Assembly: GCA_031273385.1 (NCBI GenBank)
Contig: JAISRY010000078.1
Location: 1 to 8,329, forward strand
DNA length: 8,329 nucleotides
Direction of reading: 5' to 3'
Source: Tannerellaceae bacterium
GTDB taxonomy: Bacteria > Bacteroidota > Bacteroidia > Bacteroidales > Tannerellaceae
Shown here: one piece after another, positions 1 through 6,264 of the stretch
Layout: every line of letters begins with the position of its first letter
How positions within the stretch are numbered: the first letter of the stretch is position 1
Notes under the pieces: model-generated
What the model was told of the DNA's origin: nothing
Seen by the model: only the letters and a program-made list of their open reading frames with translations
Database searches by the model: none
Translations under genes and position numbers: made by a program

Positions 1-2799
1 CTGAAAGATGAGGCCGACCTCAACATGGCCGTACAGGATGCACAGCGCAAAATCAACGCCATCAAGTCGCAACTGCCGGCGGAGATATTAGACCCGTCCA
101 TCGAGAAAATGGCGATGGATGAAATTGCCATACTCAACCTGGCCGCCTCCTCGTCCTTGTCTTCCACGGAGTTCTACAAATTGGTGGAAGACCGCATCAC
201 GCCGCGCCTGGCAAAGCTGCCCGGCGTGGGAGCGGTGAGGATGACGGGCGGAAGCGAACGGGAAATCAGAGTCAATATAGATGCCCGGAAAGTGGAAGCC
301 TACCATTTATCGGTTTTGCAGGTGCTGCAAGCCATTCATTCGGCCAATATGGAAATCCCTGCCGGCAATGTGGAAAGCGCGGACGCCGTTTATTCCGTCC
401 GCCTGGCCGCCAAGTATGCAAGCCTCGACGAGTTGCGGCAGACCGTCGTAGCCACAACGCCCGGTGGAGGCGAAGTGAAAGTGTCGGACGTCGCAGAAGT
501 GGAAGACGGCATAGCCGAACAAAAGCTGATCAACCGCATCGACGGGCGCGACGCTATCGGCATTTCCATACAGAAACAGGCCGACGCCAACGCCGTACAG
601 GTGGCCGATTTGGCAAAAGCCGAACTGGCGGCTATCGAAAAGGAGTATGCCGCCGACAAGGTGCATTTCGAGATAGCTTCCGACGATTCCGTTTACACCC
701 GCGCCTCTGCCAACGCCGTGACGGGCGACCTTTTGCTTGCCTTTCTGATTGTGGCGTTCATCTGCTTTGTCTTCCTGCACAACCTGCGCAGCGCAGCGAT
801 TATCATGTTTGCCGTCCCCCTCTCCATCGTGCCGATATTTATTGTCCTGTATGCGCTGGGCTATTCGCTCAACATGATGTCGCTCATGGCGCTGTCGCTT
901 GTGGTCGGCATATTGGTGGACGATTCCATAGTCGTAGTCGAAAACATATACCACCATCTGGAAGCGGGAAAACCCAGGCGGCAGGCCGTTTTAGATGCAT
1001 GCCGGCAGCTTATGTTCACCTGCATGAGTACGGCCCTCGTGCTGACGGTCGTCTTTGTGCCGCTGGCCATTAGCGGAGGAATGATAGGTAACTTACTTAA
1101 AGAGTTTGCCGTCCCGATTATCGTGGCTGTATTGTGCAGCTTCGCGGTTTCATTCAGCGTAACACCCTTGTTGATGTCGCGCCTGGGAAAGTTGTCGGAC
1201 GATACGCGCCCCACCTTGTCCTCCCGTTTCTCGCAGCTTGTGGAGCGCAGTTTTGAGGCTGTCAGAAACTGGTATGCGAACGTATTAAGCTTCAGCTTAC
1301 GCCACAAAGCGGTGGTGCTGCTCGCCGCATTTGCCTTGCTGGTTGCTTCGGTATCCCTGCTGCCGGCAGGCTTTATCGGTTTTGCCTTTATGCCCGATAT
1401 AGACAAGGGCGAATTTACGGCCGTGCTGGAAATGAACCCGCAGGTGACCGTCTATCAAAACAACCAAATAACCAGGCAGGCCGAAAAAATTATCGCCGGC
1501 AATCCCGAAGTGGTCAGCCTCTACACCAATGTAGGCCTGGCAAGCAATGGGAGTACGAAAAACAATGCAAGCACGATTACGGTAAAGATGACGGATAAAA
1601 AAGAGCGGAAACTCAGCGTGGAAGCCTGCGCCCAGGAAGTGAAGCGTGACATCATGCAGTCCATACCCGGCGTCCGGGCGCAAGCCTTCGTATCTTCCAT
1701 CACGGGCAACAATGCCGAAGCCCTTCAGTTCATTGTGCAGGGAGCAGACTTCGAACAGGTGCAGCAAACGGCATCTATGGTACTGGATGTCGTCCGCCAA
1801 ACACCGGGCACGGTGGATGGGAAATACTCTATCGACGACCCGCGCCAGGAAGTGCAGGTGGCGCTCGACCGCGAGAAAATGTCACGGCTGGGGCTCTCCG
1901 TTGCCGACGTCGGTTCTACGCTCCGCGTGGCTTTGGCAGGCAATGACGATTCCAAATACCGCGATGGAAACTACGAATACGACATCCGCATCGGCATTGA
2001 TCACTTCGACCGCACCCGCCCCGATGACGTCGCCCGCCTGACTTTCCTTAACCGCAAAGGCGAACTTGTCTCGCTGGACCAGATTGCCGGCATTTCCTAC
2101 GGGCTGGGAGCCTCGGCGCTGGAGCGCACCGGCCGCATCTCGTCCATCACCGTGAAAGCCAACGTCGCGGGACGCCCGACGGGCACCGTGGGGGCCGAAA
2201 TCCTCTCAGCCGTCGAAAGCCGGATACCGGATGGCGTAAGCATCAAAACGGGCGGGATGTTGGAGTTGCAGTCCGACGCTTTCGGCAACCTCGCTTTCGC
2301 TTTCATTGCCGCCATTGTGCTGATTTACCTGATTATGGTAGCGCTCTATGATTCGCTGCTCGATCCCGTAGTGGTGTTGTTTTCCGTCCCGCTCTCCCTG
2401 ATTGGCGCTTTTCTCGCCCTGGCGTTGACGATGAACAACCTGACCATATTCAGTATTATCGGATTGATTGTGCTGATTGGTTTGGTGTCCAAAAATGCCA
2501 TTTTGCTCATTGATTTTGCCAAACGTATGCGGCGCGAGCAAAACGTGGCGATGTTCGACGCTCTCATGGAAGCCGGCAAAGCAAGGCTGCGCCCCATCCT
2601 GATGACCTCGTTCTCCACCATTTTCGGCATGTTGCCTGTCGCGATGGCGGCGGGCAACGGAGCGGAACTGAAAAACGGCATGGCCTGGGTAGTTATCGGC
2701 GGACTGACAAGCTCCATGATACTGACGCTGGTCGTAGTGCCGGTGGTCTATCTGGCGGTTGAGAAAATGAGAAGCAAGGAATTGAGAGTTGAGAATTGA
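1..2799 (+). CDS. RND efflux transporter permease (AcrB/HAE1 type), 5'-partial
   Basis: Inner-membrane proton-driven pump subunit of a tripartite drug efflux system. The frame is open from base 1, so the start lies outside the window; by alignment to AcrB from memory about 95-100 residues are missing (first membrane helix and start of the porter domain). Visible in order: porter domain, a block of five membrane helices at about window residues 240-390, a second porter domain, and a C-terminal helix block from about 755. The proton-relay residues are all present: the Asp pair in VDDSIVVVEN (window residues 307-308), Lys in SKNAILL (831), Arg 862 and Thr 869 in ARLRPILMTS. Their spacing matches AcrB K940, R971 and T978, so this looks like an active drug-type RND pump. 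Substrate cannot be read from sequence. The membrane-fusion and outer-membrane partners would be expected upstream. The last residues (ELRVEN) are encoded by a short tandem repeat. Confidence 0.95.
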   Translation: MKDEADLNMAVQDAQRKINAIKSQLPAEILDPSIEKMAMDEIAILNLAASSSLSSTEFYKLVEDRITPRLAKLPGVGAVRMTGGSEREIRVNIDARKVEAYHLSVLQVLQAIHSANMEIPAGNVESADAVYSVRLAAKYASLDELRQTVVATTPGGGEVKVSDVAEVEDGIAEQKLINRIDGRDAIGISIQKQADANAVQVADLAKAELAAIEKEYAADKVHFEIASDDSVYTRASANAVTGDLLLAFLIVAFICFVFLHNLRSAAIIMFAVPLSIVPIFIVLYALGYSLNMMSLMALSLVVGILVDDSIVVVENIYHHLEAGKPRRQAVLDACRQLMFTCMSTALVLTVVFVPLAISGGMIGNLLKEFAVPIIVAVLCSFAVSFSVTPLLMSRLGKLSDDTRPTLSSRFSQLVERSFEAVRNWYANVLSFSLRHKAVVLLAAFALLVASVSLLPAGFIGFAFMPDIDKGEFTAVLEMNPQVTVYQNNQITRQAEKIIAGNPEVVSLYTNVGLASNGSTKNNASTITVKMTDKKERKLSVEACAQEVKRDIMQSIPGVRAQAFVSSITGNNAEALQFIVQGADFEQVQQTASMVLDVVRQTPGTVDGKYSIDDPRQEVQVALDREKMSRLGLSVADVGSTLRVALAGNDDSKYRDGNYEYDIRIGIDHFDRTRPDDVARLTFLNRKGELVSLDQIAGISYGLGASALERTGRISSITVKANVAGRPTGTVGAEILSAVESRIPDGVSIKTGGMLELQSDAFGNLAFAFIAAIVLIYLIMVALYDSLLDPVVVLFSVPLSLIGAFLALALTMNNLTIFSIIGLIVLIGLVSKNAILLIDFAKRMRREQNVAMFDALMEAGKARLRPILMTSFSTIFGMLPVAMAAGNGAELKNGMAWVVIGGLTSSMILTLVVVPVVYLAVEKMRSKELRVEN

Positions 2800-2805
2800 G
2801 AGTTG
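2780..2805. repeat. 14-bp tandem repeat over the permease stop codon
   Basis: AATTGAGAGTTG occurs at 2780-2791 and again at 2794-2805, separated by AG. The permease stop codon TGA (2797-2799) lies in the second copy, and the last six codons come from the repeat. Similar GAGAATT/GAGAGTT runs are common between genes in Bacteroidetes (general knowledge, not checked here). Confidence 0.8.
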
Positions 2806-2859
2806 GCGTGCTGAAACATACATTTTAATGCGTTGACTCTGGAATTAATTGGCGTATGA

Positions 2860-2890
2860 TTCGATTAACCGGATTTTATGCATACCTTTG
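2860..2890 (+). promoter_or_regulatory. Bacteroidetes-type promoter of hpt-adk-obg
   Basis: The -7 box TACCTTTG (2883-2890) matches TAnnTTTG exactly. TTCG at 2860-2863, 19 bases upstream, is one base off the -33 box TTTG. Transcription would begin near 2895, leaving a leader of roughly 17 bases before the ATG at 2912. This supports that ATG over the upstream in-frame TTG at 2849, which lies before the promoter. Confidence 0.7.
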
Positions 2891-2909
2891 TTCTTTCGCA
2901 AGGTATGCA
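2879..2909. promoter_or_regulatory. Perfect 10-bp inverted repeat over the hpt promoter (candidate operator)
   Basis: TGCATACCTT (2879-2888) and AAGGTATGCA (2900-2909) are perfect reverse complements separated by 11 bases. The half-site centres are 21 bp apart, two DNA turns, as expected for a dimeric regulator. The left arm overlaps the -7 box and should lie before the transcription start, so the pair is better explained as a protein-binding site in DNA than as an RNA hairpin. The regulator is unknown. Confidence 0.5.
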
Positions 2910-2911
2910 GT

Positions 2912-3451
2912 ATGGATAGAATCCGCTTGAAAGATAAAGAGTTTGAATTGTTTATCCCTGAAAAGGAGATATTGGAAGCTATTGAAAAGGTAGCTGTCAG
3001 GATAGAAAAGGATGTGGCCGGGGTGAACCCTCTGTTCGTCGGCGTATTGAATGGCGCGTTTATGTTTATCGCAGATTTGATGCGCTATCTGAATGGGCCG
3101 TATGAACTTACGTTTGCACGTTATTCCTCCTATCATGGAACCCATACGACCGGTATGGTACATGAGGTGATGCCGGTAAAGGCGGACTTTGCCGGCAGGG
3201 TGGTTATTTTGCTGGAGGATATCGTCGATACGGGCTTTACGATGCAATTCGTTATGAACAAGCTGAAAGCAGAGGGGGCGAAAGAGGTCAGGCTGGCCAC
3301 CATGCTCTTTAAGCCGGAGGCGTTGAAGTGCGATTTGACGCCCGACTATGTAGGCTTGGAGATTCCGAACGATTTTATTGTGGGCTACGGGCTGGATTAC
3401 GACGAACAGGGACGCGCCTACCGGGATATCTATCGCATCGTTGCGGAGTAA
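2912..3451 (+). CDS. hpt: Hypoxanthine phosphoribosyltransferase
   Basis: Cytosolic purine salvage enzyme that joins hypoxanthine and/or guanine to PRPP to give IMP/GMP. The 179-residue product has the normal length for the bacterial family. The PRPP-binding signature VVILLEDIVDTGFT is at residues 97-110 with both acidic residues (E102, D103). The loop FVGVLNGAFMF is at 43-53, the purine-binding Lys region FKPEALK at 133-139, and the C-terminal IPNDFIVGYGLDY at 151-163. The start at 2912 is preferred because the frame also opens at a TTG (2849) that lies upstream of the promoter and adds 21 residues with no family counterpart. It is the first gene of a probable operon, 36 bases ahead of adk. 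Whether it prefers hypoxanthine or guanine is not decided by these motifs. Confidence 0.95.
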   Translation: MDRIRLKDKEFELFIPEKEILEAIEKVAVRIEKDVAGVNPLFVGVLNGAFMFIADLMRYLNGPYELTFARYSSYHGTHTTGMVHEVMPVKADFAGRVVILLEDIVDTGFTMQFVMNKLKAEGAKEVRLATMLFKPEALKCDLTPDYVGLEIPNDFIVGYGLDYDEQGRAYRDIYRIVAE

Positions 3452-3487
3452 GATTAGGTTATACAAATAAGAATAAATGATTGTAGT

Positions 3488-4090
3488 ATGTTGAACGTGG
3501 TAATTTTTGGCGCTCCCGGATCAGGAAAGGGGACACAAAGCGAGTTGATCATGAAGGAGTTTGAGTTGGATCATATTTCGACGGGAGAGGTTTTGCGCAA
3601 TGAAATCAGGGAGGGTACCGAACTGGGTAAGATTGCGGACGAATATATATCGAAAGGGCAGTTGCTTCCGGACGAATTGATCATTGATATACTGGGCAAG
3701 GAACTGGACGGAAAGAAAGACAGCAAAGGGGTTGTCTTTGACGGGTTTCCCCGTACCATCCCACAGGCGAAAGCGCTGAAAAAGATGTTGAACGAACGGG
3801 GGACGGATGTCGCCGTCATGCTGGATCTGCATGTGGAAGAGGACGAACTTGTCCGCCGTATACTGGAGCGCGGCAAGCTCTCCGGACGGCAGGACGATAA
3901 CCTGGAAACGATCAAATCCCGCCTGGAGGTGTATCATAACCAGACCGCTCCCCTGGCCGGCTATTACCGGGAAGAGGGGACGTATCATGCCATCAGGGGA
4001 GGAGGGACGATAGAGGACATCTTCGGCCTGATCAAAAAGAAATTGGATAGTTTAGTAACGGATTCTCAAGACACACAGGCGCATGGCTGA
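3488..4090 (+). CDS. adk: Adenylate kinase, short-LID form
   Basis: Interconverts ATP + AMP and 2 ADP in the cytosol. The P-loop GAPGSGKGT is at residues 8-16, the AMP-binding [10 protein letters not shown] at 31-40, DGFPRT at 85-90, and the Arg-rich LID hinge [12 protein letters not shown] at 127-138. The segment between hinge arginines is very short and has no zinc-binding cysteines, so this is the short-LID variant typical of Bacteroidetes. At 200 residues it carries a slightly extended hydrophilic tail ([10 protein letters not shown]). No promoter box is visible in the 36 bases after hpt, so it is probably cotranscribed. Its stop TGA (4088-4090) overlaps the obg start by 8 bases, suggesting translational coupling. 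Confidence 0.96.
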   Translation: MLNVVIFGAPGSGKGTQSELIMKEFELDHISTGEVLRNEIREGTELGKIADEYISKGQLLPDELIIDILGKELDGKKDSKGVVFDGFPRTIPQAKALKKMLNERGTDVAVMLDLHVEEDELVRRILERGKLSGRQDDNLETIKSRLEVYHNQTAPLAGYYREEGTYHAIRGGGTIEDIFGLIKKKLDSLVTDSQDTQAHG

Positions 4091-5165
4091 ATCAAACTTT
4101 ATAGATCACGTCAAGATTTATTGCCGGTCGGGGAAAGGCGGCAGGGGATCGTCCCATTTCCGGCGGGAAAAGTATATCCCCAAAGGCGGCCCGGACGGTG
4201 GCGACGGCGGACGGGGCGGCCACGTCTATCTGCGTGGAAACCGGAACTACTGGACGCTGCTTCACCTGAAGTATGAACGGCACGTATTGGCCACGAACGG
4301 GGAGGGCGGAAGCGCAAAACGCAGTTCGGGTAAAGACGGTGAAGACAGGGTGATCGAAGTCCCCTGCGGAACGGTGGTTTACGATGCCGTGACGGGTGAG
4401 TATATCTGCGACGTGGTCGAAGACGGGCAGGACATCCTCCTGCTGAAAGGCGGCAGGGGCGGACTGGGTAACTGGAACTTCAAAACGTCGACCAACCAGG
4501 CTCCCCGGTATGCACAGCCGGGCGAACCGGCGGAGGAGCGCGAGATTATATGCCAACTGAAGCTGTTGGCCGACGTCGGGCTGGTCGGTTTCCCCAATGC
4601 GGGTAAATCCACGTTGCTGTCTGTCGTTTCGGCGGCCAAGCCAAAGATTGCCGATTACCCGTTTACCACGTTGGAGCCCAACCTGGGTATTGTCGGGTAC
4701 AGGGACAACCGCTCGTTCGTCATGGCCGACATCCCCGGTATCATCGAGGGAGCCAGCGAGGGGAAAGGCCTTGGGCTGCGTTTTCTCCGGCATATCGAAC
4801 GTAATTCGTTGCTGCTTTTTATGATTCCGGGCGATTCCGCCGACATCAGAAAGGAGTACGGGATACTGCATAACGAGCTGGTGAAGTATAATCCCGAGCT
4901 GTTGAACAAGAGCCGCGTATTGGCCATCACGAAGAGCGACCTGCTGGACGAAGAGCTGATGAAAGCTCTGTCGGGGGATTTGCCGGAAGATGTGCCCCAC
5001 CTCTTTATTTCATCCGTTACCCAAACGGGGATTGACGAATTAAAGGATTTGCTGTGGCATGAATTGAACAGGGAGACGTTCCATGAGGCGGAATCCATCG
5101 TGCATAAGGACTTGGATGTGAGCCTCCTTTCCCCTGACGAGGAGGAGGAGGAGAATGTGTTATAA
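4083..5165 (+). CDS. obg: Obg-family GTPase (ribosome assembly)
   Basis: Essential GTPase that binds the large ribosomal subunit precursor and links ribosome assembly to growth and stress. The N-terminal glycine-rich OBG fold covers about residues 1-158 ([26 protein letters not shown]). The G domain follows with G1 GFPNAGKST (169-177), the switch I threonines in YPFTT (192-196), G3 DIPG (216-219), G4 TKSD (283-286) and G5 SSVTQTGI (310-317). G4 has Thr where many GTPases have Asn. The protein ends at residue 360 in an acidic tail ([10 protein letters not shown]) and lacks the extra C-terminal OCT domain found in some Firmicutes Obg proteins. The ATG overlaps the end of adk by 8 bases. It is the last gene of the hpt-adk-obg group; no clear intrinsic terminator follows. 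Confidence 0.96.
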   Translation: MAESNFIDHVKIYCRSGKGGRGSSHFRREKYIPKGGPDGGDGGRGGHVYLRGNRNYWTLLHLKYERHVLATNGEGGSAKRSSGKDGEDRVIEVPCGTVVYDAVTGEYICDVVEDGQDILLLKGGRGGLGNWNFKTSTNQAPRYAQPGEPAEEREIICQLKLLADVGLVGFPNAGKSTLLSVVSAAKPKIADYPFTTLEPNLGIVGYRDNRSFVMADIPGIIEGASEGKGLGLRFLRHIERNSLLLFMIPGDSADIRKEYGILHNELVKYNPELLNKSRVLAITKSDLLDEELMKALSGDLPEDVPHLFISSVTQTGIDELKDLLWHELNRETFHEAESIVHKDLDVSLLSPDEEEEENVL

Positions 5166-5208
5166 AGTTAAAATAGCATTTTCGTGACCAACCTTTCGTA
5201 GAAATCAA

Positions 5209-5216
5209 TACATTTG
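5209..5216 (+). promoter_or_regulatory. Promoter -7 box of the winged-helix gene
   Basis: TACATTTG matches TAnnTTTG exactly and would place the transcript start near 5221, giving a 28-base, A-rich leader before the ATG at 5249. No good -33 box is seen at 19-21 bases upstream; the T-rich stretch at 5179-5186 is about 22-24 bases away. This is therefore a weaker call than the other two promoters. Confidence 0.5.
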
Positions 5217-5248
5217 CCTCGTGATAATTTTGTAAAAAACCAAAAAAA

Positions 5249-5449
5249 ATGATTGATTTAATTGGAACAAATGCCGGCCTTGTCTGGAATGGATTGAATG
5301 AGGGCGGCAAAATGAGCGTGAAAGAGGTAAAGAGAGCAACCAAGATCAGGACAGAAAAAGATCTGTACGCTGCATTGGGTTGGTTGGCAAAAGAGGGCAA
5401 AGTGGCCTTTGAAGAGATTGAAGGGGAAATCTTTGTTTCGCTTGTCTAA
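5249..5449 (+). CDS. Small winged helix-turn-helix protein (DUF2582-like)
   Basis: A 66-residue protein resembling the stand-alone winged-helix family PF10771 (DUF2582), recognised by the pattern IGTNAGLVWNGLNEGGKMSVKEVKRATKI followed by KDLYAALGWLAKEGKVAFEE. Residues about 5-17 form the first helix, 22-31 and 35-48 read as helix-turn-helix, and 49-66 as the two-strand wing. Such a fold normally binds DNA or RNA, but no ligand, effector domain or target is known to me for this family. The start is an ATG directly after an A-rich tract, typical of Bacteroidetes translation starts. It has its own promoter box, so it can be expressed separately from obg; a palindromic element follows. Identification as a winged helix is good, function unknown. 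Confidence 0.85.
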   Translation: MIDLIGTNAGLVWNGLNEGGKMSVKEVKRATKIRTEKDLYAALGWLAKEGKVAFEEIEGEIFVSLV

Positions 5450-5457
5450 AACGGATA

Positions 5458-5521
5458 TTGCAGAGGCGCCAGGTGCGAAATGTACCCTCCCCGGAGGGTG
5501 CAATGCAGGGCGTCTCTGCAA
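5458..5521. repeat. Palindromic element, terminator-like or REP/MITE-like
   Basis: TTGCAGAGGCGCC (5458-5470) pairs with GGCGTCTCTGCAA (5509-5521) over 13 positions with one G-U pair. Inside, ACCCTCC (5484-5490) pairs with GGAGGGT (5493-5499). A further outer pair AAACGG (5449-5454) / CCGTTT (5535-5540) is possible. On the + strand a T-rich stretch TGTTGTTTT (5522-5530) follows, so it may end the winged-helix transcript. The GAGGCGC/GCGTCTC ends also resemble dispersed palindromes of the GTAGAGACGC type, suggesting a repeat-family member. Confidence 0.6.
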
Positions 5522-5559
5522 TGTTGTTTTGGCGCCGTTTAAAAATAATTAAAAGACAT

Positions 5560-5591
5560 CTTGTTAATCTCAATACTAAAAAGTACTTTTG
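5560..5591 (+). promoter_or_regulatory. Bacteroidetes-type promoter of the coiled-coil-zapA-rny operon
   Basis: The -7 box TACTTTTG (5584-5591) matches TAnnTTTG exactly, and CTTG (5560-5563) is one base off TTTG at 20 bases upstream. Transcription would start near 5596, about 14 bases before the ATG at 5610. The box overlaps a perfect 12-bp palindrome AAAAGTACTTTT (5579-5590). The in-frame TTG at 5589 lies inside the promoter and is rejected as a start. Confidence 0.7.
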
Positions 5592-5609
5592 TGTAGAATT
5601 TGGTGTGAA

Positions 5610-5903
5610 ATGACCGATGAACAGAAAAATTTGCTCGCTGTATTTGAAGTAAGGGTTCGGGATTTGATGGCTTTTTGCGACCGGCAAAAGCTGAAAATAG
5701 ACGAGCTTACCGATCTTTTGGGCTCTAAGGAAAGGGAGCTGGAGCAGGCATTGAAGACAATCGGGGAGTTGAAGGCCAAATGCGACAGTATGTTGACGGC
5801 GCGTGTCGTTTCGGTGCATGAAAAAGAGGTGGGAAGCGCCCGGATGCGACTGTCGAAGTTAGTGCGGGAAGTAGATAAGTGCATTGCATTGTTAAATGAA
5901 TAG
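5610..5903 (+). CDS. Small coiled-coil protein encoded before zapA
   Basis: A 97-residue, highly charged protein with no signal peptide or membrane segment. Residues about 5-65 look like a continuous coiled coil (VRDLMAFCDRQKLKIDELTDLLGSKERELEQALK and onward). A distinct C-terminal stretch, ARMRLSKLVREVDKCIALLNE (77-97), matches what I recall as the conserved end of a small Bacteroidetes protein usually encoded just ahead of zapA. It has no established function that I know of. It begins the operon, 14 bases after the likely transcript start, and stops only 5 bases before zapA, so the two are probably coexpressed. By size, coiled-coil content and neighbourhood it could play a role like ZapB, the ZapA partner in gammaproteobacteria, but I see no clear sequence similarity; that is inference. 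Confidence 0.8.
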   Translation: MTDEQKNLLAVFEVRVRDLMAFCDRQKLKIDELTDLLGSKERELEQALKTIGELKAKCDSMLTARVVSVHEKEVGSARMRLSKLVREVDKCIALLNE

Positions 5904-5908
5904 AGGCG

Positions 5909-6217
5909 ATGGACGGAGAGAAATTTCTTATACATTTAGAAGTAGCCGGAAAGGATTACGGGCTTTGGATCAATCGGAACGACGAGCGTGAAGAGCAGTT
6001 GCTGCGCGATGCCGCCCGGCAGATTAAGAACAAGGTCATCCAATACCGGCAGCATTTCTCAAATTCAAAGATTGATGTAAAGGATACGTTAGCCATGGTT
6101 TCGCTTCAGTTGTCGCGGGAGAATCTACAACTGGAAGAACGGAATGACACCAGCCCTTTTACGGAAAAGTTGCAACAGCTGATCGACGACTTGGAGCGCT
6201 ACTTAAAGAATACCTGA
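5909..6217 (+). CDS. zapA: Cell division protein ZapA
   Basis: ZapA-family protein; these form tetramers that bind and bundle FtsZ filaments at the division site. The 102-residue length is typical. The N-terminal globular part (KFLIHLEVAGKDYGLWINRNDEREEQLLRDAARQIKNKV, residues 5-43) has the ZapA arrangement of two strands followed by a helix. KDTLAMVSLQLSRENLQLEERND (58-80) matches the conserved core of the Bacteroidetes family, and the C-terminus (85-100) forms the start of the coiled coil. The ATG at 5909 is 5 bases after the previous stop. The 47 bases to rny contain no TAnnTTTG box, so rny is probably read from the same transcript. Confidence 0.9.
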   Translation: MDGEKFLIHLEVAGKDYGLWINRNDEREEQLLRDAARQIKNKVIQYRQHFSNSKIDVKDTLAMVSLQLSRENLQLEERNDTSPFTEKLQQLIDDLERYLKNT

Positions 6218-6245
6218 ATTTATGTATAAATATTGACTTTAATTG

Positions 6246-6263
6246 ATTAGTAAAATTAGTAAA
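6246..6263. repeat. Exact 9-bp tandem duplication ahead of rny
   Basis: ATTAGTAAA is present twice in a row (6246-6254, 6255-6263), ending one base before the rny ATG at 6265. The A-rich tract is consistent with a Bacteroidetes leader lacking a Shine-Dalgarno sequence; copy number could alter translation of rny. Confidence 0.7.
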
Positions 6264-6264
6264 A

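Noticed and set aside
307..957. Long minus-strand open frames within the permease, obg and rny genes
   Set aside because: They are shadows of strongly supported + strand genes, with His/Gln-rich low-complexity composition and no recognisable domains.
2833..2860. E. coli-style promoter TTGACT-N16-TATGAT upstream of hpt
   Set aside because: Bacteroidetes primary sigma uses TTTG/TAnnTTTG, and a well-placed box of that type exists at 2883-2890; the match is probably chance.
2849..2911. TTG start for hpt adding 21 residues
   Set aside because: It lies upstream of the predicted promoter, and the added residues do not resemble the family N-terminus, which begins at MDRIRLKDKEF.
5589..5609. TTG start for the coiled-coil protein adding 7 residues
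   Set aside because: The codon lies within the TACTTTTG promoter box; ATG 5610 is the first start after the likely transcript start.
6218..6264. Separate promoter or 6S RNA between zapA and rny
   Set aside because: 6S RNA lies beside zapA in some proteobacteria, but the 47-base gap is too short and has no TAnnTTTG box.
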